A DNA stretch of 64,000 nucleotides from Magnetospirillum sp. ME-1 (GTDB lineage: Bacteria; Pseudomonadota; Alphaproteobacteria; Rhodospirillales; Magnetospirillaceae), in contig NZ_CP015848.1 of assembly GCF_002105535.1 (NCBI RefSeq), positions 1,674,907-1,738,906 of the forward strand, written 5' to 3'. Both the position numbers and the translations under genes were made by a program. Every line of letters begins with the position of its first letter. Position 1 is the stretch's first letter. Below, piece by piece: positions 48,260 through 56,191 of the stretch. The notes under the pieces are model-generated. The model ran no database searches. It was not told the origin of the DNA and was given only the letters and a program-made list of their open reading frames with translations.

Positions 48260-48491
48260 TCAGCCGTTACCTCCGCAACCCTCATACGCCTTCGGCAACG
48301 GCAGCATGCTCACCCTCATGGTCTTCACCGCTCCGCCCCCATTGTTCAATGGCGCCCAGGCAATCACAAGGCTGAACACTGCATAATGCCTGAATAATCG
48401 TATTTTCGGCCTATCCAGCAAGGCAGGTGTCGCCATCCGCCGCAATGTGATACACCTGATGAGAGAACCGATCGGAAGCCAGTGAATCCTC

Positions 48492-49076
48492 ATGGCAGAA
48501 GACCCTATCGAGATTCCGCTCAAAGTCGGCGTCATCGTCCGGCCGGCCGAGGCCGCCGCCACGGATTCCATGGAGGGGTTCGCCCGCATTCTCCAGGGCC
48601 AGGGCTATCACATCCGCGGACTGGTCCAGCGCAATTCTCCGTCGCCGACCTCGTGCGCCTGTACCATGACGCTGGTGGATCTGGAGAACGGAGAGGAATT
48701 CCGCATCAGCCAGGATCTGGGAAGCGGCTCCACCTGCTGCCGGGTCGACACCCGGGCGGTGGCCGAGGCCACATCGGTGCTGCGCCGGGCCATGGCGGGG
48801 GAAACCGACCTGCTGATCGTCAACAAGTTCGGCAAGCTGGAAGCCCAGGGCCGGGGCATGATCGATGAAATGCTGGCCGCCGTCAGTTGCGGCATCCCGC
48901 TGCTGACCTCGGTGGAAGCGCCGCTGCTCGAATATTGGCGGGAACTCACCGGCGGATTGGCCCAAGAGCTGAGTCCGGGCTGCGGCGCCCTGATGCGCTG
49001 GTGGGATACCGTCCGGCCGCGCGGCGTACCGCGCTCGTCACGGCTGCTGCGCCCCGCCCAGACGGCCGAGGCCTAG
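48492..49076 (+). CDS. DUF2478 family protein
   Basis: This 194-residue cytoplasmic protein has a P-loop-NTPase-like core: VGVIVRPAEAAATDSMEGFARILQGQGYHIRGLVQRN, LVDLENGEEFRISQDLGSGSTCCRVD, and LLIVNKFGKLEAQGRGMIDEMLAAVSCGIPLLTSV. DUF2478 members recur near molybdate transport and molybdenum cofactor genes, but no function is established. It converges with the HTH/binding-protein regulator, overlapping by three bases, which supports a molybdenum link (inference). Confidence 0.8.
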   Translation: MAEDPIEIPLKVGVIVRPAEAAATDSMEGFARILQGQGYHIRGLVQRNSPSPTSCACTMTLVDLENGEEFRISQDLGSGSTCCRVDTRAVAEATSVLRRAMAGETDLLIVNKFGKLEAQGRGMIDEMLAAVSCGIPLLTSVEAPLLEYWRELTGGLAQELSPGCGALMRWWDTVRPRGVPRSSRLLRPAQTAEA

Positions 49077-49975
49077 CCGTTCCAGCGGATGGCGCCGATT
49101 CCCGAAATGTCATAGCCCCCCAGGGTCTCGGCCCGGCGGGCGAATTCCATGGTGCGGGTAAAGGCCAGCAGTGCCTGGATAGGCGGCTCGAAATAGGCGC
49201 GCCGGTCCACCGCCAGGTCGAAACGCTCGCGGTGCAGGGGCACGAAATCCAATTTCAGGCTCTTGGCCACCGAGGCGACGGCCAAACCGGCATCGGCGGC
49301 GCCTTCCAGAATGGCCAGGCCCACATCGGTCTCGCTGCGCACCGGCACCTTGGCGGTGACCAGGGTGTCCGGGGCAATGCCGGCCTCGGCCAGCAGGCGG
49401 TCCAGCAACAGCCGGCTGCCCGCCCCCTCCTGGCGCAGCACCACGCGGGCCTTGGCCGCCGCCAGATCGCCCAGCGAGGCAATGCCCAGCGGATTGCCCG
49501 ACGCCACCACCAGCCCCTGCTGGCGCCACGCCCATTCGATCAGCACCACGTTGCGCTCGGCCAGAACGTCCTGGACCTGGGGCAGGTTGTAGGTTCCGCT
49601 GTCGGGATCAAGGAGGTGGATGCCGGCCACCGCCGCCTCGCCGGCGGCCAACTGGCGCAAACCATCCATGGATGATCCCGGCAGCATGGCCAATCCCCCG
49701 CCCACTTCGCGCAGGCACCATTCCAGCAAGGGGTCGTGGCTGCCGGCCACCACCATGGGCGCCGGCCCCTGGCGGGGAGCGTCCGAAGGCGACGCGCTGT
49801 TGCGCTTCAGCCAGGCATCGATCTCACCCTTGGGAAACAACCATTTGCCGGTCACCCTGGTGCAGGGAATCCGCCGCTCCTTCAGCAACTCGTACACCTT
49901 GCGCTCCTTGATGCGCAGGTAGCGGGCCACCTGATGGGTGTCCATCATCTCGGGAAAGTCTTGGGCGTCATCCAT
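49073..49975 (-). CDS. Excisionase-type HTH regulator with periplasmic-binding-like domain
   Basis: 300 residues. The N-terminal winged HTH is MMDTHQVARYLRIKERKVYELLKERRIPCTRVTGKWLFPKGEIDAWL. A substrate-binding domain of the PBP-like type follows (PMVVAGSHDPLLEWCLREVGGGLAMLPGSSMDGLRQLAAGEAAVAGIHLLD, LVVASGNPLGIASLGDLAAAKARVVLRQEGAGSRLLLDRLLAEAG, VRSETDVGLAILEGAADAGLAVASVAKSL). Similar proteins are predicted molybdate or tungstate-responsive regulators. The ligand here is not proved. Start MDDAQDF is the first ATG before the HTH. Confidence 0.82.
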   Translation of the reverse strand: MDDAQDFPEMMDTHQVARYLRIKERKVYELLKERRIPCTRVTGKWLFPKGEIDAWLKRNSASPSDAPRQGPAPMVVAGSHDPLLEWCLREVGGGLAMLPGSSMDGLRQLAAGEAAVAGIHLLDPDSGTYNLPQVQDVLAERNVVLIEWAWRQQGLVVASGNPLGIASLGDLAAAKARVVLRQEGAGSRLLLDRLLAEAGIAPDTLVTAKVPVRSETDVGLAILEGAADAGLAVASVAKSLKLDFVPLHRERFDLAVDRRAYFEPPIQALLAFTRTMEFARRAETLGGYDISGIGAIRWNG

Positions 49976-50090
49976 GGGGCGGAGGCTTGCGTTACGGAGG
50001 GAACGGCGCGGTGCGTCGAGAATGGCTCGGGTCGCGTCGATTGACAAGAACCCACGGGGCCGGTCGGCCGCCGAAGCGCCGAAACGAATA

Positions 50091-50112
50091 CGGCCGGGGC
50101 ATGCCCCGGCCG
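50091..50112 (-). terminator. 22-bp perfect palindrome, probable terminator of the XRE gene
   Basis: A perfect palindrome (CGGCCGGGGCA and complement) lies 25 bases past the leftward XRE gene stop and is followed leftward by TATTCGTTT. The T stretch is weak, so it may be an imperfect terminator or a protein site. Confidence 0.5.
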
Positions 50113-50137
50113 CATTTCTCACTCATGCCGAAAGGCT

Positions 50138-50605
50138 TTATTCGGTGCCGGCGACGGCAGCCAGAGCCTTGGCCAGTTCATAGACCCGCTTGCGGACCTG
50201 AGGATCGGTGATGTTGTAGTAGGCGCGGACCAGTTCCAGCGTCTCGCGCTTGGTCATGGGGTCGGCTTCGAAGGTCGCCGGCTCTTCCGACAGGCCGACC
50301 GAACCCTTGATGATGTTGACCGGGCTTTGGGCCTGGACGCCATCGGCCATGTCGTCGAAGAAGTAGGACACCGGCACGTCGAGAACGCGCGACAGGTCGA
50401 ACAGGCGCGAAGCACCGATGCGGTTGGCGCCGCGCTCGTACTTCTGGACCTGCTGGAAGGTCAGGCCGATGGCCTCCCCCAGCTTTTCCTGGCTCATGCC
50501 CAACAGGGTCCGGCGCAGGCGCATGCGGCCGCCAACATGGACGTCCACCGGGTTGGGGGCTCCGCTCTCCAGCCGCCCCCGGGTCGATACATTTCGCTTC
50601 GCCAA
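50138..50605 (-). CDS. XRE-family transcriptional regulator
   Basis: 155 residues. HTH: VGGRMRLRRTLLGMSQEKLGEAIGLTFQQVQKYERGANRIGASRLFDLSRVLDVPVSYFFDD. The C-terminal helix TKRETLELVRAYYNITDPQVRKRVYELAKAL is typical of the alphaproteobacterial SinR-like group, several of which regulate cell-cycle or motility genes. A TTG start behind AGGGG is preferred because no ATG lies close to the conserved region. Confidence 0.88.
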   Translation of the reverse strand: MAKRNVSTRGRLESGAPNPVDVHVGGRMRLRRTLLGMSQEKLGEAIGLTFQQVQKYERGANRIGASRLFDLSRVLDVPVSYFFDDMADGVQAQSPVNIIKGSVGLSEEPATFEADPMTKRETLELVRAYYNITDPQVRKRVYELAKALAAVAGTE

Positions 50606-50730
50606 AACAACACCCCTAATTGAGTGAGAAACATGACCGCATTCTAACCGACGCGGATGCAAACGCAACCGTTTTTAGTATGCAGCTGAATACCAGGGTA
50701 TGCAGATCCCGCAGTGCAGCAATTCCGGCA

Positions 50731-51663
50731 TCACTTTTCCCGGTACCACGCCGAACTGGTGAACATTCCGGCCAGCAGGTCGTACAGTTCGCGAACCGAA
50801 GGCTCGCGCAGGGTGTCTTCGTGCGACACCAGCCACAGCGACACCGCCAGGGAGGGCGACTCCACGTCAACCGCCTCCAGCTTATGCTCGTAGAGTGTTG
50901 AATAGTCTGGAAGAAGCGAGATTCCCTCCCCTCCCAGCAAAGGGCGCTGAAGCTTGGGCGTATTGGCGGCGACGCTCACCCCCTCGCCTTGCTTGCTGGC
51001 CACCAGGCCGTTCCAGGCGTCCAGGCCGCGAATGGCGCGGTAGATGCCGATGTCGAGAAGCGGCAGTTGCGCCAGATCGTCGAAGTTGGAGATCCCCCGC
51101 ACTTCGTGCAGGAAATCCCGGCTGGCCACCGGAACGAAGTTCATGGTTCCCACGCGCCGCACATGCACGGCGCCGCCCACCTTGGGGAGGTCCCCCGGCG
51201 ACGTCGCCATGACGGAGATGTCGGCCTTGGCCGGCGCGGTGGTAAACGCCAGTTTCGGCAGTTCGCTCCTCACCAGGCTGCGGTCGAGCGGCAATTCGTG
51301 CTTGTCCTGGCCCATCAGGGCGGGAATCAGGGTGTAGGTCAGCAACCCCTCGCTGGCGGCCACCGTCACCTTGGGGCTTTGAAAGCTGGTCAGGCCCTGC
51401 ATGGCGCCTTCGAAGTCGTCGGCCAGCGCCGCCATGGCCCGGGCCCGCGCCAGCAGGGCCTCGCCCGCCGGCGTCGGCGACGCCCCCGACTTGCGCCGGG
51501 TGAACAGGGGCCGCCCGATGGCGGCCTCCATGTTGCCGATCCGGCGGCTGACCGTGGTCTGGTCGATTCCCATGGCCGCAGCGGCCGCGGCGAAGCTCTT
51601 GTGCTCGGCGCAGGCGATGATCAGCCGGACATCGTTCCAGTCATGCAGGCGAAACTGACCCAT
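50731..51663 (-). CDS. LysR-family transcriptional regulator
   Basis: 310 residues. N-terminal HTH WNDVRLIIACAEHKSFAAAAAAMGIDQTTVSRRIGNMEAAIGRPLFTRRKSG; the C-terminal ligand-binding half is less typical and reads PLLGGEGISLLPDYSTLYEHKLEAVDVESPSLAVSLWLVSHEDTLREPSVRELYDLL. Start MGQFRLHDW. It is divergent from a GNAT-RHH operon with about 100 bases between, the likely control target. Confidence 0.88.
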   Translation of the reverse strand: MGQFRLHDWNDVRLIIACAEHKSFAAAAAAMGIDQTTVSRRIGNMEAAIGRPLFTRRKSGASPTPAGEALLARARAMAALADDFEGAMQGLTSFQSPKVTVAASEGLLTYTLIPALMGQDKHELPLDRSLVRSELPKLAFTTAPAKADISVMATSPGDLPKVGGAVHVRRVGTMNFVPVASRDFLHEVRGISNFDDLAQLPLLDIGIYRAIRGLDAWNGLVASKQGEGVSVAANTPKLQRPLLGGEGISLLPDYSTLYEHKLEAVDVESPSLAVSLWLVSHEDTLREPSVRELYDLLAGMFTSSAWYREK

Positions 51664-51767
51664 GCCCTCTCGCAACACCCCTCGGTATTCACATTTCACG
51701 GCATACCGTAACACCGCGCATCTCTGCAAGATAGCCCCCAACGAGTTTCTTGCATGGAGGCGCACCG

Positions 51768-52373
51768 ATGACGACACAGATCAGTAACGGTAGCAAGGTC
51801 ACCAGCGCGTCGGTTACCGTGAAGATCGCCCGGACTCCGGACGAATTCGCCATGGCCATGGCCGTTCGCGCTGCGGTTTTCCTCGCCGAAGAGGACAACA
51901 TCACCTATTTCGACGAATTCAACGGCAACGATTACGTGGCCACCCACCTGATCGCCTTCGTGGACGGCGATCCGGCCGGCGTGATCCGGGTCCGCTGGTT
52001 CGCCGATTTCGCCCTTCTCGAGCGGGTCGGCATCCGCAAGCGCTACCGGTCCTATCAGGTCCTGGCCTCGCTGGCCCGTGCCGCCCTGGAACTGGCCCGC
52101 CAGAAGGGCTTCCGCATCGCCGCCGGGCGCGCCCGGCTGGAGACGGTCAATTTCTGGAAGCGCTTCGGCGGCCGCCAGTCGGGCGAAGCGATCAGCATGT
52201 ACCGCGGCACCCTGGTGCCCATCGTCCACGACATTCCGCGCCGCCCCGACCTGGGCAGCATCCAGGCCGGTCCGTTCGGCGACCCGGATTTCGAATCGCT
52301 GATCGTCCAGCAGGAAGGCAACTGGGACTTCAGCAAGCTCAAGGCCCCCGTCCACCTTTCGGCCGCGGAGTAG
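51768..52373 (+). CDS. GNAT-fold acyltransferase
   Basis: 201 residues. The GNAT core has SVTVKIARTPDEFAMAMAVRAAVFLAEEDNITYFDEFNGNDYVATHLIAFVDGDPAGVIRVRWF, then ALLERVGIRKRYRSYQVLASLARAALELARQKGFRIAAGRAR (acetyl-CoA loop). A C-terminal extension of about 60 residues (RPDLGSIQAGPFGDPDFESLIVQQEGNWDFSKL) goes beyond the usual length. The N-terminal VRAAVFLAEEDNITYFDEFDG-like pattern recalls autoinducer-synthase-like GNATs, but this is not LuxI. The acyl acceptor is unknown. It leads an operon with an RHH protein six bases downstream. Confidence 0.82.
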   Translation: MTTQISNGSKVTSASVTVKIARTPDEFAMAMAVRAAVFLAEEDNITYFDEFNGNDYVATHLIAFVDGDPAGVIRVRWFADFALLERVGIRKRYRSYQVLASLARAALELARQKGFRIAAGRARLETVNFWKRFGGRQSGEAISMYRGTLVPIVHDIPRRPDLGSIQAGPFGDPDFESLIVQQEGNWDFSKLKAPVHLSAAE

Positions 52374-52379
52374 CCCGCC

Positions 52380-52808
52380 ATGAATTGGCAAGACCGTCAG
52401 GGCATGATCGCCGACCTCAACCTGCGCATCGAGTTGAAGCGCTTGGCCGACAAGGCGTTCGACCGTGACGACGGCCCGCTGATGGCGATCCTCGAGGTCG
52501 CCATCAACACCCTGGACGAGCGTCTGGCCGACCCGGAAGCCTATGCGCGGGAAGAGACGCCGCGCAAGCGGCCGGTCACGCTGATCTGCCGCAACGTCCG
52601 CATCAAGGGCAAGCGCACCAGCGTCAAGCTCGAGAACGAGTTCTGGCAGGCTTTGGAACTGATGGCCGGCGAAGCTCACTGCACCATCGACGATCTGTGC
52701 GACGCCGCGCGGCGCCGGTTCGAGGCCAGCAGCCTGACCTCGGCGATCCGCGTCTTCGTACTGAACAGCAACATGGCCAGCCAGCCCAGCCAGCTGGTTC
52801 CGGCCTGA
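52380..52808 (+). CDS. Ribbon-helix-helix domain protein
   Basis: 142 residues. The C-terminal half is an RHH_4-type domain: PVTLICRNVRIKGKRTSVKLENEFWQALELMAGEAHCTIDDLCDAARRRFEASSLTSAIRVFVLN. The N-terminal half (about 65 residues) is helical and acidic with no motif. RHH proteins usually bind DNA as dimers. Following a GNAT gene by six bases, it could regulate its operon or be an antitoxin-like partner, though the order and size differ from known GNAT-RHH toxin pairs. Confidence 0.78.
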   Translation: MNWQDRQGMIADLNLRIELKRLADKAFDRDDGPLMAILEVAINTLDERLADPEAYAREETPRKRPVTLICRNVRIKGKRTSVKLENEFWQALELMAGEAHCTIDDLCDAARRRFEASSLTSAIRVFVLNSNMASQPSQLVPA

Positions 52809-52831
52809 TCCGACACAGGGAGCCCCATCCC

Positions 52832-53020
52832 ATGATCACCACCGGAAAAGGCCCGTCAGGCCTGCCCAACCCCGCCGCAGCAGCCCAGATCGCCCGTCTG
52901 CTCGAAGACCTCGCCCAGGAAGCCCGCCTGATGGGCTTCGGCGGCCTGGCCGAATCCATCGCCTCGGTCGGCATCGAGGCCAGCGAGGAGGCCCGCCACG
53001 CCAGCCGCCTGAAAATGTAA
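52832..53020 (+). CDS. small hypothetical protein, third gene of the GNAT-RHH operon
   Basis: 62 residues, MITTGKGPSGLPNPAAAAQI then ARLLEDLAQEARLMGFGGLAESIASVGIEASEEARHASRLKM, predicted as two amphipathic helices after a flexible start. ACAGGGAGCC precedes the ATG. It lies 23 bases after the RHH gene. No family recognised. Confidence 0.6.
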   Translation: MITTGKGPSGLPNPAAAAQIARLLEDLAQEARLMGFGGLAESIASVGIEASEEARHASRLKM

Positions 53021-53100
53021 TTCGCCGCCATTTGCATCGAAGATTGCGGACGGCTATCCTCTGGCGCCCGGCTGACGCCGGGAGCCAGAAGGTGAAAAGC

Positions 53101-53412
53101 ATGAAACTCGTCGCGGTCGTGTCGCTGCTGCTGTTCCTGGGCGCTTGCGCCGAGGTCACAACCTTTCGCCGCCCCGACGGTTCCACCTACCATCACGTCA
53201 ATTGCGGCAATACCCTGAAGCTGGAATCCTGCCGTCACGCCGCCGAGCGGACCTGCCCCAAGGGCTATGCCCGCATGCACGTCGCCACCATCGGCGATAT
53301 TTCCCCCGCCCAGCGCTGCGCCACGGAAAACCAGGAAAGGCGCGACAACGGCGAGCCGGAACGGACGTGTCCGCCCGCGACCCAAACCGACAGCTTCTTC
53401 GTCTGCCGTTAG
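53101..53412 (+). CDS. cysteine-rich putative lipoprotein
   Basis: 103 residues with signal MKLVAVVSLLLFLGAC (lipobox LGAC). The mature part has seven further cysteines and reads AEVTTFRRPDGSTYHHVNCGNTLKLESCRHAAERTCPKGYARMHV. The CRHAA and CPKGY pattern recalls small secreted proteins of Rhodospirillales annotated as hypothetical. Likely disulfide-bonded in the periplasm. It converges with homospermidine synthase, two bases between stops. Confidence 0.65.
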   Translation: MKLVAVVSLLLFLGACAEVTTFRRPDGSTYHHVNCGNTLKLESCRHAAERTCPKGYARMHVATIGDISPAQRCATENQERRDNGEPERTCPPATQTDSFFVCR

Positions 53413-53414
53413 GT

Positions 53415-54818
53415 TCAGATCACCCGGACGTTCTTGAACTGCCAGGGATCCGAAGTATCCAGATCCTCGGCGAACAGCGCGCCGCGGCCGTCCAGCGGCG
53501 TCCAGTCGGTGTAGACGCCCACCACCGGGCCGAGATACGGCCGGGCGATTTCCAGAATACGCTGGAAGTCGATCTCGTCGGGCTCGACGATACCCCGCAT
53601 GGGGTTCTCCAGCGCCCAGATCATGCCGGCCAGCACCGTGGCGGTGACCTGCAGGCTGGTGGCGCTGTTGTGGGGCGCCAGTTCGCGCGCCTCGGCGATG
53701 GACAGCTGCGAGCCGTACCAATAGGCGCCCTTGGCGTGGCCGGCGATCAGCACGCCAAGTTCGTCGATGCCGCTGACCAGTTCCTTGACCATCAGGCGCT
53801 GCTTCGACGGCATCGCCCAATTCTTGCCCGCCAGTTCGTGCAGGGACAGCACGGCGGCGTCGCAGGGGTGATAGGCGTAATGCACCGTCGGGCGGTAGGT
53901 GATCCGCTCTGCGTCCCTCAGCGTGAAGTAATCGGCGATGGAGATGGATTCGTTGTGGGTGATGAGGAAGCCGTGGAAGGCCCCTTCCACCGGCGTCCAG
54001 GTGCGCACCTTCTGGCTGGCGCCCGGCTTCAGCAGGTAGATGGCCGCATCGCCGCCGAATTCGTGGCGGCGGCCGTCGGCGGGCATCTCCTTCTCGTGGG
54101 TGCCCCAACCCAGCTCGGCCGGCTGGCAACCCTCGCCGACGAAGCCGTCGATGGACCAGGTATTGACGAATTCGTCCGGTCCCTTGGGTACCGTGCCCTG
54201 CTGGGTGTCGCGCTCGGCGATATGGATCACCTTGACGCCCAGGCGCGACGCCAGCTCGCCCCAGCCCTGCCGGTCCTTGGGGATATCGTTGCCCAGGCCG
54301 GTATCGGCGGCGATGTTCAGAAGCGCCTGCTTGACGAAGTGGGACACCAGGCCGGGATTGGCGCCATGGGTGACCAGCGCCGTGGGCGCCGGGCCGCCGA
54401 CCCTGAGACGCAGCATCTCCTCGCGCAGCGCGTAATTGGTGCGCAAGGACGGCGACAGGCTGGGATCGGTATAGCCGCCGGCCCAGGGTTCGATGCAGGT
54501 GTCCTGATACAGCACGCCGAGATCGCGGCACAGCTCGACCAGCGCGGTCGACGACACATCCACCGAAAGATTCAGCAGGAAGTCGCCCTTGCGCAGCATG
54601 GGAGTCAGACGGTCGCGGAAATCGTCCTTGGTCAGCGGCTTGTTGATGAATTGGATGCCGTATTCGGCGGCGACCTCGCGGCCGCGTTCGCAAGCGGTGA
54701 TGATGGTGATTTGGGCCGGTTCGATCTCGATATGGCGCAGGATGAGGGGCAGAATGCCCTGGCCGATGCTGCCGCAGCCGATGATGACCAAACGGCCCCT
54801 GAAGACAATGGTGCGCAT
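53415..54818 (-). CDS. hss: Homospermidine synthase
   Basis: 467 residues. N-terminal NAD-binding fold RLVIIGCGSIGQGILPLILRHIEIEP, followed by NLSVDVSSTALVELCRDLGVLYQDTCIEPWAGGY, LVTHGANPGLVSHFVKQALLNIA and TPVEGAFHGFLITHNESISIADYFTL. The enzyme makes sym-homospermidine from putrescine (or putrescine and spermidine) with NAD+, the main polyamine in many alphaproteobacteria. No ornithine decarboxylase gene is adjacent. The leader of about 370 bases carries a short open frame and a strong hairpin. Confidence 0.95.
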   Translation of the reverse strand: MRTIVFRGRLVIIGCGSIGQGILPLILRHIEIEPAQITIITACERGREVAAEYGIQFINKPLTKDDFRDRLTPMLRKGDFLLNLSVDVSSTALVELCRDLGVLYQDTCIEPWAGGYTDPSLSPSLRTNYALREEMLRLRVGGPAPTALVTHGANPGLVSHFVKQALLNIAADTGLGNDIPKDRQGWGELASRLGVKVIHIAERDTQQGTVPKGPDEFVNTWSIDGFVGEGCQPAELGWGTHEKEMPADGRRHEFGGDAAIYLLKPGASQKVRTWTPVEGAFHGFLITHNESISIADYFTLRDAERITYRPTVHYAYHPCDAAVLSLHELAGKNWAMPSKQRLMVKELVSGIDELGVLIAGHAKGAYWYGSQLSIAEARELAPHNSATSLQVTATVLAGMIWALENPMRGIVEPDEIDFQRILEIARPYLGPVVGVYTDWTPLDGRGALFAEDLDTSDPWQFKNVRVI

Positions 54819-55196
54819 AGCGGTACTCCCCTTACCTCGGCTTGGCCCGGCTTCGACCCCGGGACCTGACTACATCAACAACGCTCCTGTCCACGGGCTC
54901 CGCGAGGCGCCCGCGTTCGACGACAACGGCGGCAAGCGACCGGACCTCCGGCCGCGACACCGCCGTCACATACTGGTACAGATTTCCGGGATGAAGCCCA
55001 TCTTGTGGGTCACGAACATGTCCACCTCCCTTTCGGGCGCCGCCAAAGAACCCGGCGGCTCTTCCAAAAAGGACGCGTCCGTCGTTGCATAACCGACGAG
55101 GGCCATAGGCACGTACGTGTGCGTCACTGTGGGGTATATACCCGCCCTCTTACCGCGATGCAATACCCGTTGGATCAAGGGAGTAACGGATAATCC
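54819..55196 (-). promoter_or_regulatory. long leader/intergenic region upstream of homospermidine synthase
   Basis: This 378-bp stretch has no long gene. Read leftward it contains two perfect palindromes (CACGTACGTG near 55111-55120; GGGTATATACCC at 55132-55143), a 17-codon frame with a strong ribosome site (54966-55019), then immediately past its stop a G/C hairpin: outer GGCGG/CCGCC and inner GCGGCCGG/CCGGTCGC with a 4-base loop. The arrangement recalls leader-peptide attenuation or a structured RNA control element. Confidence 0.45.
54966..55019 (-). CDS. possible leader peptide ahead of homospermidine synthase
   Basis: The frame MFVTHKMGFIPEICTSM follows AAAGGGAGGTGGAC, one of the strongest ribosome binding sites in the window. 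The stop is directly followed by the leader hairpin, about 150 bases before the hss start. A longer in-frame ATG would start inside a region without a ribosome site. Coding status is not proved. Confidence 0.35.
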   Translation of the reverse strand: MFVTHKMGFIPEICTSM

Positions 55197-56084
55197 CTAC
55201 TCGGCGGCCTGCGCCTGGGCCAACCCATGGCGCACATGGTCGAGAAAGGCCGACTGGGCGCTGGAAACGAAGGAATCCCGGCGCCGCACGTACACCGTGT
55301 CCACCAGGGCCTCGTCGGGCGGCAGGGTGTGAATGCCCACCGGCCGGCCGCGCCACACCCGCTCCACCATCCGCCGGGGCAGCAAGGTGATGCCCATGCC
55401 GGCGGCGACGCAGCCGAAAATGGCCTCCAGCGTGCCGAATTCCAGCAGCCTGAGGCCCACCACGCCGCGCCGGGCCAGGATGTCCTCCAGCCGCTGGCGG
55501 TAGGAACAGCCCAGGCGCAGCACCACGATGCGCAGGCCCGCCAGCCCCGCCGACCAGTCCAGCCGCCCGATGGACGGCGCGGTCAGCACCACCAGCTCCT
55601 CGCGGAACACCGTCTCCTCCACCAGATCGGGATGACTGACCGGACCGCAGACGAAGGCGCCCTCCAGGCGGCGTTCCAGCACATGCTCCACGGATTCGCG
55701 GGTGGTGCCGCCGCGGATGGACAGGTCCACCCTGGGCCAGCGCTCGACGAAGGTGGTCAGCAGTGGCGCCAGATGCATGGACAGGGTGGTTTCCAGCGAG
55801 CCGATCACCAGATCGCCGGACGGCTCGCCCAAATCGCCCACCGCCCGGCGAGCGTCCTTCAGCAGACTGATCACCTGCAGCGCGTAGGGCATCAGGCGGC
55901 GCCCGGCGGCGGTCAGGGTCACGCCGCGCGAATGCCGCTCGAACAGCTCGGTGCCCAGTTGCTCCTCGAGCACGCGGATGCGGGCGGTGACGTTGGACTG
56001 AACGGTGTTCAGCTCGGCCGCCGCCCGGCTCATGCCGCCCAGGCGGGCCACCGACTCGAATACCCGAAGATCGCTGGCATCCAT
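55197..56084 (-). CDS. LysR-family transcriptional regulator
   Basis: 295 residues. HTH MDASDLRVFESVARLGGMSRAAAELNTVQSNVTARIRVLEEQLGTELFERHSRGVTLT, then a standard inducer-binding domain (LVIGSLETTLSMHLAPLLTTFVERWPRVDLSIRGGTT, GTLEAIFGCVAAGMGITLLPRRMV). It is divergent from an MFS gene with 107 bp between, containing a LysR-type T-N11-A palindrome. It probably controls that transporter; a role in hss control is less likely. Confidence 0.9.
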   Translation of the reverse strand: MDASDLRVFESVARLGGMSRAAAELNTVQSNVTARIRVLEEQLGTELFERHSRGVTLTAAGRRLMPYALQVISLLKDARRAVGDLGEPSGDLVIGSLETTLSMHLAPLLTTFVERWPRVDLSIRGGTTRESVEHVLERRLEGAFVCGPVSHPDLVEETVFREELVVLTAPSIGRLDWSAGLAGLRIVVLRLGCSYRQRLEDILARRGVVGLRLLEFGTLEAIFGCVAAGMGITLLPRRMVERVWRGRPVGIHTLPPDEALVDTVYVRRRDSFVSSAQSAFLDHVRHGLAQAQAAE

Positions 56085-56110
56085 GACGCCCCCCGAATCC
56101 ATCTCAATGC

Positions 56111-56127
56111 GTGATGGATATTATCAC
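56111..56127. promoter_or_regulatory. candidate LysR binding site between the LysR and MFS genes
   Basis: GTGATGGATATTATCAC is an inverted repeat with 5-bp arms and 7-base spacer, matching the T-N11-A pattern. It lies centrally between divergent start codons. Confidence 0.5.
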
Positions 56128-56191
56128 ATCAAATCGTTTCAAATGAATACGGCGGAGGCATAGGGTTGGCGCGGCTTCAAAGGAGCGAGCG

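Noticed and set aside
51768-52373. LuxI-type autoinducer synthase
   Set aside because: The GNAT protein shares only the general fold; it lacks the LuxI conserved residues and a paired LuxR gene.
54966-55178. 70-residue leftward frame extending the possible hss leader peptide upstream
   Set aside because: The upstream part has no ribosome binding site and crosses the palindromes; only the last 17 codons have translational signals.
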